The translations under genes were made by a program, and so were the position numbers. Below the pieces are notes generated by a model. That model saw only the letters and a list, made by a program, of their open reading frames with translations. It made no database searches and was not told the DNA's origin. From CAMAUF01 sp046152925 (lineage in GTDB: Bacteria; Chloroflexota; Dehalococcoidia; Tepidiformales; Tepidiformaceae), in NCBI GenBank assembly GCA_046152925.1, contig JBJXFX010000083.1, forward strand, positions 1 to 15,271: a DNA stretch of 15,271 bases, written 5' to 3'. Position 1 is the first letter of the stretch; each line of letters begins with the position of its first letter. Shown here in pieces: positions 1 to 6,022 of this stretch.

Positions 1-776
1 TCGAAACCCGCGCTGTCCGCGATGGCGACGACTGGGTGATCAACGGCAAGAAGCGCTTCAACAGCGGTCTGCACAACGCCACCCACGACCTCATCTTCGC
101 CCGCACCTCGGGCGAAGAAGGCAAGCCCAAGGGCATCTCGACCTTCATCGTGCCCACGAAGTCCGAAGGCTTCTCGGTCGACTTCATGTGGTGGACCTTC
201 AACATGCCGACCGACCACGCGGAGGTCACCCTGAAGGATGTCCGTGTCCCGGCCGACGCGATGCTCGGCCAGGAGGGCGACGGCCTTTCGCTCGCCAACA
301 TCTTCACACATGAAAACCGCATCCGGCAGGCCGCCAGCGGTGTCGGCGCCGCCCAATACTGCGTAAACAAGAGCGTCGAGTACGCCCGCAAGCGGATCAC
401 CTTTGGGAAACCGCTCTCGGAACGCCAGGCCATCCAATGGCCGCTCGCCGAGCTCCAGACCCAGATCGAGATGTGCCGCTGGCTCGTCCGCAAGACTGCG
501 TGGGAGCTCGATCAGCGCCATCACATGGAGATCAGCGACAAGGTCGCGATGTGCAACTACTTCGGCAACCGTCTGGTCTGCGAGGCCGCCGACCGGGCGA
601 TCCAGGTGCACGGCGGCATCGGTTACACCCGCCACATGCCATTCGAGCACATCTACCGCCACCACCGCCGCTACCGGATCACGGAGGGCTCGGAAGAGAT
701 CCAGATCCGCCGGATCGCCCAGATCATGTTTGGCTTCCAGGGCCGCGACGCGGGCCGCACGGCGGGGGGGCGGTAG
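1..776 (+). CDS. Acyl-CoA dehydrogenase, C-terminal part (5' end outside window)
   Basis: The reading frame is open from the window edge (first whole codon at 3) to TAG at 774-776. The 258 visible residues cover the end of the middle beta domain and the whole C-terminal helical domain of an FAD-dependent acyl-CoA dehydrogenase, the enzyme family that introduces the alpha-beta double bond in acyl-CoA thioesters. Family signatures are ARKRITFGKPLSERQAIQ, VHGGIGYTRHMPFEHIYR, and ITEGSEEIQIRRIA near the end. The Glu of ITEGS (codon 684-686) sits where MCAD-type enzymes carry the catalytic base. The neighbourhood gives no hint of acyl chain specificity: the downstream side is the repeat island. 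A GTG at 36 could be read as a start, but the protein continues upstream of it with good family sequence, so it is internal. Family certain, substrate unknown. Confidence 0.93.
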   Translation, partial: ETRAVRDGDDWVINGKKRFNSGLHNATHDLIFARTSGEEGKPKGISTFIVPTKSEGFSVDFMWWTFNMPTDHAEVTLKDVRVPADAMLGQEGDGLSLANIFTHENRIRQAASGVGAAQYCVNKSVEYARKRITFGKPLSERQAIQWPLAELQTQIEMCRWLVRKTAWELDQRHHMEISDKVAMCNYFGNRLVCEAADRAIQVHGGIGYTRHMPFEHIYRHHRRYRITEGSEEIQIRRIAQIMFGFQGRDAGRTAGGR

Positions 777-792
777 TCCCCAAGTAACGAGG

Positions 793-820
793 TATGAGGC
801 ATGAGGGATGAGGGATGAGC
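793..820 (+). repeat. Heptamer array (SATGAGG), left edge of repeat island
   Basis: Four consecutive imperfect 7-bp units, TATGAGG, CATGAGG, GATGAGG and GATGAGC, begin 16 nt after the acyl-CoA dehydrogenase stop codon. The same heptamers recur in inverted orientation at 836-857 and again at 1778-1812, so this array marks the left boundary of the transposase island. Confidence 0.75.
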
Positions 821-835
821 GGGCCGTGCTCAGGC

Positions 836-857
836 CTCATGCCTCGTCTCATGCCTC
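836..857 (-). repeat. Inverted copies of the edge heptamer
   Basis: The decamer CTCATGCCTC occurs twice (836-845 and 848-857) and is the exact reverse complement of GAGGCATGAG at 796-805. The left edge can therefore fold into a long imperfect hairpin of about 60 nt. No coding sequence is seen here. Confidence 0.7.
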
Positions 858-860
858 GTC

Positions 861-888
861 GGTAGCCGCGACCTCGAGGGAGCGGATC
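861..888 (+). repeat. Degenerate REP-like unit
   Basis: This segment, with core CCGCGACCTCGAGGGAGCGG, matches the core of the better preserved units at 929-980 and 1005-1056 with several substitutions. It looks like an older, decayed copy of the same palindromic family in the same orientation. Confidence 0.5.
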
Positions 889-928
889 ACGACGACGCGA
901 ACCACGACGGCACCCAACCCACACACCG

Positions 929-980
929 CGTCGCTCAGTACCGCGACCACACGGGAGCGGTCGTCCTGACGCAAGCGACG
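929..980 (+). repeat. REP-like palindromic unit, left copy 1
   Basis: A 52-bp nested imperfect palindrome: outer arms CGTCGCT (929-935) and AGCGACG (974-980), then CAG/CTG, then ACCGC/GCGGT around the core CGACCACACGGGAGCGGTC. It repeats with a 76-bp period at 1005-1056; the spacer contains the shared string ACCCAACCCAC. The core also occurs, reverse-complemented, four times downstream of the transposase. Confidence 0.85.
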
Positions 981-1004
981 GCGGTACCCAACCCACGCAC
1001 CTCG

Positions 1005-1056
1005 CGTCGCTCAGTACCGCGACCGCGCGGGAGCGGTCGGCCTGACGCAAGCGACG
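1005..1056 (+). repeat. REP-like palindromic unit, left copy 2
   Basis: Second 52-bp unit with the same outer arms CGTCGCT (1005-1011) and AGCGACG (1050-1056). It differs from copy 1 at a few positions in the core, including GCGC for ACAC. It ends 22 nt before the transposase start codon, as REP elements do next to a REP-associated tyrosine transposase gene. Confidence 0.85.
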
Positions 1057-1066
1057 GCACCGGATT

Positions 1067-1072
1067 TACACT
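1067..1072 (+). promoter_or_regulatory. Candidate -10 box of the transposase gene
   Basis: TACACT lies exactly 6 nt before the GTG at 1079, which would give a leaderless transcript. No convincing -35 box is seen (CTGACG at 1042-1047 is 19 nt away and partly inside the REP unit). The spacing matches that seen before other genes in the window. Confidence 0.35.
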
Positions 1073-1078
1073 CGGGAT

Positions 1079-1557
1079 GTGCCCTCGGATCCGCTCGGTT
1101 ACCTGATCACGTTCCGTTGCTACGGCACGTGGCTCCACGACGACGACCGAGCCTCGACCCACCGCTGGAACGCCCGCTTCGATGCGCCATTCCTGGCACC
1201 TCGTCCAGCGCTGGAGAAGTCCGAGCGCGCAGCGATGCACCGGACGGCCTTTTCGCTCGACATGACGACGCGCACGGTCGTCGGCGAGGCACTGGAGGAT
1301 GAGGCACGCGTCCGTGGCTGGGACGTGCTGGCGCTCAACGTACGGACCAACCACGTGCACATCGTGCTGACCAACGTCGCGATGCAGCCCGAGCGCGTGA
1401 TGACGTTGCTAAAGTCGGCGGGTACGAAGGCCTCCGGGCCGCGGGCGCCCTGGCACCAGATGCCCGTCCTTGGTCGCGACACGGGAGCACCGTTTATCTG
1501 TGGGACGAACGCGGACTCGCCGATGCCGTCGTCTATGTGATGGACGCACAGGATTGA
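1079..1557 (+). pseudogene. Y1 (IS200/REP-associated) transposase, frameshifted
   Basis: The N-terminal part (GTG 1079) reads GYLITFRCYGTWLHDDDR and later NVRTNHVHIVLTNV. This is the HUH motif of Y1 tyrosine transposases, with His92 and His94 as metal ligands. The open frame then loses family resemblance after about codon 117. In another frame, from 1432 to the TGA at 1555-1557, it resumes as LRAAG, then WSRHGSTVYLWDERGLADAV and VVYVMDAQD, the usual C-terminal end of this family; the Tyr at 1534-1536 is the candidate nucleophile. A one-base loss near 1430-1432 (for example GCG CTC becoming GC CTC) explains this. The repaired protein would have about 159 residues, a normal family length. Flanking palindromes on both sides support a REP-associated type. 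A sequencing error is the alternative to true inactivation. Confidence 0.82.
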
Positions 1558-1581
1558 CGCCGCCGTCGCTGGCGTGACCGT

Positions 1582-1777
1582 GACCGCTCCCGTGTGGTCG
1601 CGGTACTGGGGGCGCCCGTCGCTCGCGTCAACGCGACCGCTCCCGTGTGGTCGCGGTACTGGGGGCGCCCGTCGCTCGCGTCAACGCGACCGCTCCCGCG
1701 TGGTCGCGGTACTGAGGGCGCCCGTCGCTCGCGTCAACGCGACCGCTCCCGCGTGGTCGCGGTACTGAGGGCGCCCG
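1582..1777 (-). repeat. Tandem 53-bp REP-like array, right flank (inverted relative to left flank)
   Basis: Four units begin at 1582, 1635, 1688 and 1741, an exact 53-bp period; the last is cut after 37 bp where the heptamer array begins. Each contains GACCGCTCCCG(T/C)GTGGTCGC, the reverse complement of the core of the left-flank REP units, and GTCGCTCGCGTCA, which matches the left-flank arm TGACGCAAGCGAC in reverse. Units 1 and 2 share GTGTGG and CTGGGGG; units 3 and 4 share GCGTGG and CTGAGGG, so the array probably grew by stepwise duplication. Because 53 is not a multiple of 3, the open frames crossing it are not coding. Confidence 0.9.
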
Positions 1778-1812
1778 GCTCATGCCTCATCCCTCATGCC
1801 CCATGCCTCATC
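1778..1812 (-). repeat. Heptamer array, right edge of repeat island
   Basis: Five consecutive 7-bp units: GCTCATG, CCTCATC, CCTCATG, CCCCATG, CCTCATC. They are the reverse complement of the left-edge units at 793-820, so the island is bounded by inverted heptamer arrays. Confidence 0.75.
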
Positions 1813-1905
1813 GCCCCGTTCGCCCAGATCCGGCGCCCCTGATACCGTGACGCCGAGGCCCGCCCATCGGGCGCGCCCTAACTTCGCTTACGGGAACTTC
1901 CCCTT
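1813..1905 (+). other. Upstream region of the carboxyltransferase operon
   Basis: About 90 nt of unique sequence between the island and the next start codon. It contains a 5-bp hairpin (GCCCG 1858-1862 with CGGGC 1868-1872). A possible extended -10 (TGATACCGT, 1840-1848) lies 18 nt after TTCGCC. Neither is strong. No clear ribosome binding site precedes 1906. It presumably holds the promoter of the carboxyltransferase and biotin carrier genes. Confidence 0.3.
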
Positions 1906-3405
1906 ATGCCCAAAGTTGGAATCATGGAGACGGCCATCCGCGATGGCCATCAGTCACTCCTCGCGACGCGCATGCGCACCGAAGACATGCTCCCCATCCT
2001 CGAAGCGATGGACGCCGCTGGCTACCACGCCATCGAGTGCTGGGGCGGCGCCACCTTCGATACCGCCCTCCGCTTCCTCAAGGAAGACCCCTGGGAGCGC
2101 CTCCGCGAAGTCAAGAAGCGACTCAAGCACACGCCGACGCAGATGCTCCTCCGCGGCCAGAACGCCGTCGGCTACCGGCATTACGCCGACGATGTCGTCC
2201 GCATCTTCTGCGAAAAGGCCGTCGAAAACGGCATGGACATCTTCCGCATCTTCGACGCCCTCAACGACACCAGGAACCTCGCGACGGCCTTCGAAGCAGT
2301 CAAGAAAGCGGGCGGCCACGTCCAGGGCACGATTTGCTACACCACAAGCCCGGTCCACACCGTCGATAACTTCGCCAAGCTCGCCGACGAAATGGTCGCG
2401 ATGGGCGCACACTCGCTCTGCCTGAAGGACATGGCCGGCCTCCTCAGCCCGATGATGGCGAAGGCGCTCGTCAGCCGCCTCAAGGCCGACCACCCGGGCA
2501 TGATGGTCCAGATGCACTGCCACGCGACCAGCGGCTACTCCGAGATGGCCTACCTGATGGGCGTCCAAGCCGGCGCCGACGTCATTGACTGCGCCATTTC
2601 GAGCCTCGCGGGCGGCACTTCGCACCCGGCGACCGAGACGCTCGTCGCCGCGCTCGCGGAAGACCCGGAGCGCGCCACCGGCATCGAGCTCGAACCGCTG
2701 ATGACCATCTCCGACTACTTCAAGAACGTCCGGCGAAAGTACTGGAAGTTCGAAAGCAACCTCCTCGGGATCGACTCCGGCGTGCTCGCGCACCAGGTGC
2801 CCGGGGGCATGATTTCGAACCTTGTCGGCCAGATGCGCGAACAGGGCGCCGAACACAAGCTCCCGGACGTCCTCCGGGAAAACGCCCGCGTCCGCGCGGA
2901 CCTCGGCTATCCCCCGTTGGTCACCCCGAGCTCGCAGATCGTCGGCACCCAGGCCGTCCTCAATGTCCTCACCGGGAAGCGGTACGGGAACGTGACCAAG
3001 GAGACGAAGAACGTCGCCAAGGGCATGTATGGCGCGACGCCAGCCCCAATCGACCCAGAAATCATGAGGATCATCCTTGGCGACGAGGCGCCCATCACTC
3101 ACCGGCCCGCGGACGACCTGCCGCCCGAGATGGAGGCCGCCAAGGCCGAAGTCGGCGACCTCGCGGAAACCACCGAAGACGTGCTCAGCTACGTGATGTT
3201 CCCCGGCCCCGGCAGGGAATACCTCCAGTGGCGTCGCGAAGGCGGCGGTGTCGAGCGGGAACTGGTCGCGGCGATCGTCGGCGCGATGACCATCGGCGAG
3301 CGGAAGGCCCAAATCGCGGCCCCGGCGCCCGTGGTCGTCAGCGGCAACGGCGGCGGCGACGTCGCAGCGTGGAAGAGCTATGGCCGCATCCGGCAGATGC
3401 GCTAG
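1906..3405 (+). CDS. Biotin-dependent carboxyltransferase subunit (PycB/OadA/transcarboxylase 5S type)
   Basis: This 499-residue protein is the carboxyltransferase half of a pyruvate carboxylase, oxaloacetate decarboxylase or transcarboxylase. It moves CO2 between carboxybiotin and pyruvate/oxaloacetate in a TIM barrel with a bound metal. Visible signatures are IRDGHQSLLATRMRTEDML at the N-terminus, CWGGATFD, MLLRGQN, SLCLKDMAGLL, MHCHATSG and GGTSHPATE. Asp13, Lys174, His204 and His206 have almost the same spacing as the metal ligands (including the carbamylated Lys) known for the transcarboxylase 5S subunit. There is no biotin carboxylase or biotin-attachment domain; the biotin carrier is the next gene, 25 nt downstream. 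ATG 1906 starts right where family members start, though no Shine-Dalgarno is evident. Whether the enzyme fixes or releases CO2 cannot be told without finding its partner subunit. Confidence 0.93.
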   Translation: MPKVGIMETAIRDGHQSLLATRMRTEDMLPILEAMDAAGYHAIECWGGATFDTALRFLKEDPWERLREVKKRLKHTPTQMLLRGQNAVGYRHYADDVVRIFCEKAVENGMDIFRIFDALNDTRNLATAFEAVKKAGGHVQGTICYTTSPVHTVDNFAKLADEMVAMGAHSLCLKDMAGLLSPMMAKALVSRLKADHPGMMVQMHCHATSGYSEMAYLMGVQAGADVIDCAISSLAGGTSHPATETLVAALAEDPERATGIELEPLMTISDYFKNVRRKYWKFESNLLGIDSGVLAHQVPGGMISNLVGQMREQGAEHKLPDVLRENARVRADLGYPPLVTPSSQIVGTQAVLNVLTGKRYGNVTKETKNVAKGMYGATPAPIDPEIMRIILGDEAPITHRPADDLPPEMEAAKAEVGDLAETTEDVLSYVMFPGPGREYLQWRREGGGVERELVAAIVGAMTIGERKAQIAAPAPVVVSGNGGGDVAAWKSYGRIRQMR

Positions 3406-3430
3406 GCCCGCGAAGGAAGAGGTGACGACG

Positions 3431-3949
3431 ATGGCGAAAGTAACGATTGGGACGCGGACCTACGAGGTCGAGGTTAAGGGCGACAAAGTGGTCGTGGACG
3501 GCCACGAGTTCGCGGTGACGGTCAAAGATGAGGGCGCGCACCGCCTCGTGAATGCGGGCGGCGTCCAATACCGCGTCCAGCTGCCCGCCGCCGAGGATCG
3601 CGCCAGCGGCATGGGCGTGAAGGTCGACTACCGCGACTTCACGATGGAGTGGGATGGCACCTTCGGTGGAGCGCCAGCACCCCGCGTGCAGCGCGCAGCC
3701 TCCGGGGCGCCGACCGGCGCGGCCCGGACCGCGGTCAAGGGCGGCGTGGCTGCGCCGATTGCCGGCAAAGTGCTGCGGCTGGTCGCGAAGGCCGGCGATG
3801 CGGTGAAAGCGGGCGACGTCCTGCTCGTGCTCGAAGCCATGAAAATGGAGAACGAGATCAAAGCGCCCGTCGACGGCAGCGTGAAGGAGATCCTCGTCGC
3901 CGAGGGCGCCCGCGTGTCGGAAGGCGAAGTGCTCGCGGTCGTCGAGTAG
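3431..3949 (+). CDS. Biotin carboxyl carrier protein
   Basis: A 172-residue protein ending in a biotinyl domain (about residues 107-172) with the biotinylation motif EAMKMENEIKAP; Lys138 is the biotin attachment site. Residues 1-85 form a predicted beta-rich N-terminal domain rather like the linker domain that precedes the biotinyl domain in acyl-CoA carboxylase alpha chains, followed by an Ala/Pro/Gly-rich flexible linker (about 86-110). ATG 3431 is chosen because AGGAAGAGG at 3414-3422 is a good ribosome binding site 8 nt upstream; the frame is open back to 3380, but that would overlap the preceding gene without a binding site. It forms an operon with the carboxyltransferase, so the two probably work as one complex. 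A biotin carboxylase must be encoded elsewhere if the complex fixes CO2. Confidence 0.95.
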   Translation: MAKVTIGTRTYEVEVKGDKVVVDGHEFAVTVKDEGAHRLVNAGGVQYRVQLPAAEDRASGMGVKVDYRDFTMEWDGTFGGAPAPRVQRAASGAPTGAARTAVKGGVAAPIAGKVLRLVAKAGDAVKAGDVLLVLEAMKMENEIKAPVDGSVKEILVAEGARVSEGEVLAVVE

Positions 3950-3986
3950 AGCCTTACACCTCCGCGGACCATCCAACAGCAACCAT

Positions 3987-5057
3987 CTAGACGATGAACA
4001 CGCCGAAGTTCGCGCCCGAAACGGCGAGCCCGTGGGTGTGGTCCCACAGCGAGGCGGCGAACGCGTGCGCCCGGGCGTCGCTCATGAAGAGCGTCCTGCA
4101 GGCGTGAGGTGGCGACGCCACCATGCTCCGCCAGGTCGCCCGCGCCGCCTCTCCGCGGTGGCCGGCCGCCCAAAGACCACGAGCGCTGAGCGCGAAATAC
4201 GCGGCGTAGGCCCCGCGCTGCCGGGCGACGTGCGGCAACGCTCCCGCGAGGGTCGCCGGGCGGTCCCACATGAAACGCCTGGCGACGCGACGCAGCGCGG
4301 CGGAGTGGTAGCCGAGCCGCTGCCACTCCTGGTCATCGTTCTGGCGGCCGGCTTCGCGTTGGCGAAACAGCACGCACGGGACTGGGACGAACCCGACGGG
4401 ACCGGCAGCCGCGACCCGCAGGTGCCATTCCCAGTCCTCGTCGGCGATCAGCGTCTCATCGAGCAGGCCAACCCTGGGGATCGCAGAGGCCCGGACGACC
4501 GTCGCGCCGATCTGGGGGTACTGGCGGAGAAACTGCGGAAAAAAGTCGCCCACGCCGGGCGCGAGTTGCGGCCATGGCTCGCTGCGCACGCGCCGCTCGC
4601 CATCCGTGTTCACGACCTGGCCGATACAGGCGACCAGCGCCGGATCGGCTTGCAGCGCCGCTAGCTGGGCCCGCAGCGCTTCCGGCGTCCAGAGGTCGTC
4701 GTCATCGAGAAACGCGAGGAACTCGCCAGTTGCCGCCCGGATGCCGGCGTTGCGAGCCGCTGCTGGGCCAAGCGCAGGTGCCGTGACGTAGCGCGCACCG
4801 GAGGCCAAGGCAACCGCCTCAGCGCTCCGCGACGTCGAGTTGTCCGAGACGATGACCTCGAGTTGGATGTCCGGCCCTCCCACGGCGCGGATGCTCGCCA
4901 ACGCCTCCTGAAGAAGCCCCGGACGGTCACGCGTCGGGACGATGACGCTGACGCGGTAAGGACCGCTCGCCGCTGCCGTCGGAGCTGCCGCCTTGGAGCG
5001 CTTTCGCCACCGCTGGCCAGCCCGGAGCCCGCTCGTACTCAGAGGTGAAGTTGCCAT
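3987..5057 (-). CDS. Family 2 (GT-A) glycosyltransferase
   Basis: A 356-residue protein, convergent with the biotin carrier gene. The GT2 fold is shown by VSVIVPTRDRPGLLQEAL (about residues 36-53), VSDNS, AAARNAGIRAATGEFLAFLD, and the metal/nucleotide-binding acidic run DDDD at 118-121. DEDWEWHLR (206-214) matches the ED-type catalytic base motif. No membrane segment is visible, so it is probably cytoplasmic and acts on a lipid-linked or polysaccharide acceptor; sugar and acceptor are unknown. The frame is open to 5180, giving 41 extra residues, but that stretch carries two perfect palindromes and would leave almost no room for the divergent promoter. ATG 5057 is therefore preferred, although the site before it (GAGG about 14 nt upstream) is poor. 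Confidence 0.85.
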   Translation of the reverse strand: MATSPLSTSGLRAGQRWRKRSKAAAPTAAASGPYRVSVIVPTRDRPGLLQEALASIRAVGGPDIQLEVIVSDNSTSRSAEAVALASGARYVTAPALGPAAARNAGIRAATGEFLAFLDDDDLWTPEALRAQLAALQADPALVACIGQVVNTDGERRVRSEPWPQLAPGVGDFFPQFLRQYPQIGATVVRASAIPRVGLLDETLIADEDWEWHLRVAAAGPVGFVPVPCVLFRQREAGRQNDDQEWQRLGYHSAALRRVARRFMWDRPATLAGALPHVARQRGAYAAYFALSARGLWAAGHRGEAARATWRSMVASPPHACRTLFMSDARAHAFAASLWDHTHGLAVSGANFGVFIV

Positions 5058-5063
5058 GCCGAG

Positions 5064-5093
5064 GAGGATCCTCTGGGATGCCCGTGGACGGGC
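5064..5093. promoter_or_regulatory. Two adjacent palindromes in divergent intergenic region
   Basis: GAGGATCCTC (5064-5073) is a perfect 10-bp palindrome, and GCCCG (5080-5084) with CGGGC (5089-5093) makes a perfect hairpin with a TGGA loop. Both lie just upstream of the preferred start of the - strand glycosyltransferase gene. They could be a protein-binding site or leader structure. Confidence 0.35.
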
Positions 5094-5141
5094 GGTTGAG
5101 GACTGGTGAACCTCGTAGCTTTTGCCGCCGGGCGCCGCGGG

Positions 5142-5172
5142 TTCGACCCTCCAGAGCACGGCGGCGTACAAT
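5142..5172 (+). promoter_or_regulatory. Candidate promoter of the three-gene operon
   Basis: TACAAT (5167-5172) is a good -10 hexamer, 5/6 to the TATAAT consensus. TTCGAC at 5142-5147 is a weak -35, with a long 19-nt spacer. The expected transcript would carry a leader of about 33 nt to the GTG at 5212 with an AGGAG ribosome binding site. Confidence 0.4.
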
Positions 5173-5211
5173 ACGGACACTTACCGGCCTCGCCACGCCA
5201 GGAGTCGCCCA

Positions 5212-5637
5212 GTGACGGTCAAGTACCTCAGCGACCAGCGCCGCCTCGGCGTTGTCGCCGAGATCGCCAAGCTCAAGTTCGCCTTTCCCAACGAAGCCTT
5301 CCCCGACTTCGAAACCGTCGTCAACCTGCCTAAGCCCGGCATGTCCGTTGGCCCGGGCCCCGACGGCAAGGACCTCTATCCCGATATCGTCGTCGTCCGC
5401 CGGCCGGGCACCTGGCTCAAGATCATGGCGAGCGTCGAAATGCCCGACACCGTCACCGACGAGTCCGCACTCGCGAAGTGGCTCCCGCTCTCGCGCGCTG
5501 GCGACCTCACGGTCTACGTGCCGGCCGGGATGGTCGGCGACGCGAAACGGCTCTGTAAGAAACACGGCATCAAGCCCAAGGCGTTCCGCAGCTGGCGCTT
5601 CCGCCCCGTGTGGGGCCTCGAAGTAGCGGAAGCCTAG
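5212..5637 (+). CDS. Conserved-looking hypothetical protein, possibly of the PD-(D/E)XK nuclease fold
   Basis: I do not recognise a named family for this 141-residue protein. GTG 5212 is chosen because AGGAG (5200-5204) lies 7 nt upstream; the frame is open to 5122, but the extra 30 residues cross the candidate promoter. The order of elements, a helix with Glu17, then LYPDIVVVRRPG (Asp58), then ASVEMPD (Glu76), then a helix with Ala/Lys/Trp and LTVYVPAGMVGDAKRLCKKHGI, resembles Uma2-like and other PD-(D/E)XK restriction-type folds. However, the usual Lys of E-x-K is Pro here, so activity is doubtful. It has no membrane segment or signal peptide. It is the first gene of a tight operon: the next start is 2 nt after its stop. 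Coding is well supported, the fold only weakly. Confidence 0.75.
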   Translation: MTVKYLSDQRRLGVVAEIAKLKFAFPNEAFPDFETVVNLPKPGMSVGPGPDGKDLYPDIVVVRRPGTWLKIMASVEMPDTVTDESALAKWLPLSRAGDLTVYVPAGMVGDAKRLCKKHGIKPKAFRSWRFRPVWGLEVAEA

Positions 5638-5639
5638 CC

Positions 5640-6014
5640 GTGGCCATCAACGTCTTCTTCGATGTCGACCACACGCTGGTGTACCCGAACCAGTACGAAA
5701 GCGCCCTGCGTCCCGGCGCCGCGCACGTCATGGCGACGATTAAGGCCGCCGGACACGGCGTCTTCGTCTGGTCGGCAGGCGGCGAGCAGTATTGCCGCCG
5801 GACGGTCGAAATCCACGGCCTCGGCGAATGGGTCGACGATTGCTTCGACAAGGATCCACGGGTGAAGCCGCGCCCGGACTTCATCATTGATGACGACTGG
5901 TACCTGGTGCAGAAGTACGGCGGCCACCTCGTGAGCCAGTACAAGTCCGTCGACCACGACGACCGCGACCTGCACAACGTCCTCGACGTCTTGATCGAGC
6001 TCGGCCACCTGTAG
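5640..6014 (+). CDS. Small HAD-superfamily hydrolase
   Basis: A 124-residue protein starting at GTG 5640, only 2 nt after the previous stop codon. Motif I is FFDVDHTLVY with the nucleophile Asp8 and Asp10. Motif II is VFVWSAGG with Ser45. Motif III is the Lys76 of RVKPRPDF, and motif IV is the acidic run DDD at 84-86. This is a complete minimal HAD core with no cap domain, which suggests a phosphatase acting on a large or exposed substrate; it is shorter than most HAD phosphatases. The Asp at the second position of DxD fits phosphatase chemistry. It shares an operon with a DUF3524 glycosyltransferase, so a role in nucleotide-sugar or RNA end metabolism is possible, but this is only context. 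Confidence 0.85.
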   Translation: MAINVFFDVDHTLVYPNQYESALRPGAAHVMATIKAAGHGVFVWSAGGEQYCRRTVEIHGLGEWVDDCFDKDPRVKPRPDFIIDDDWYLVQKYGGHLVSQYKSVDHDDRDLHNVLDVLIELGHL

Positions 6015-6022
6015 CGCGAACC

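Noticed and set aside
724..1360. Small - strand frames across the left repeat flank and the transposase
   Set aside because: Composed of REP-unit translation and antisense to the transposase; no start signal or motif.
777..1815. CRISPR array
   Set aside because: Repeats are directly tandem or palindromic with no unique spacers of regular length, and no cas genes are present.
1574..1842. Small open frames with repeated RPLPCGRG-like peptides
   Set aside because: They are translations of the 53-bp REP-like array. The period is not a multiple of 3, so the frame changes from unit to unit.
1954..3312. Long - strand open frame opposite the carboxyltransferase gene
   Set aside because: Same cause: the + strand encodes a clear carboxyltransferase with all metal ligands, and the antisense product is Asp/Val/Arg-rich without family marks.
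3950..3986. Terminator between the convergent biotin carrier and glycosyltransferase genes
   Set aside because: Only the short palindrome TCCGCGGA (3961-3968) is present, with no stem-loop of useful length and no T-tract.
5131..5155. GGTTCGACCC string resembling a tRNA T-arm
   Set aside because: The flanking bases do not form the 5-bp T-stem, and no acceptor, D or anticodon arms can be placed around it.
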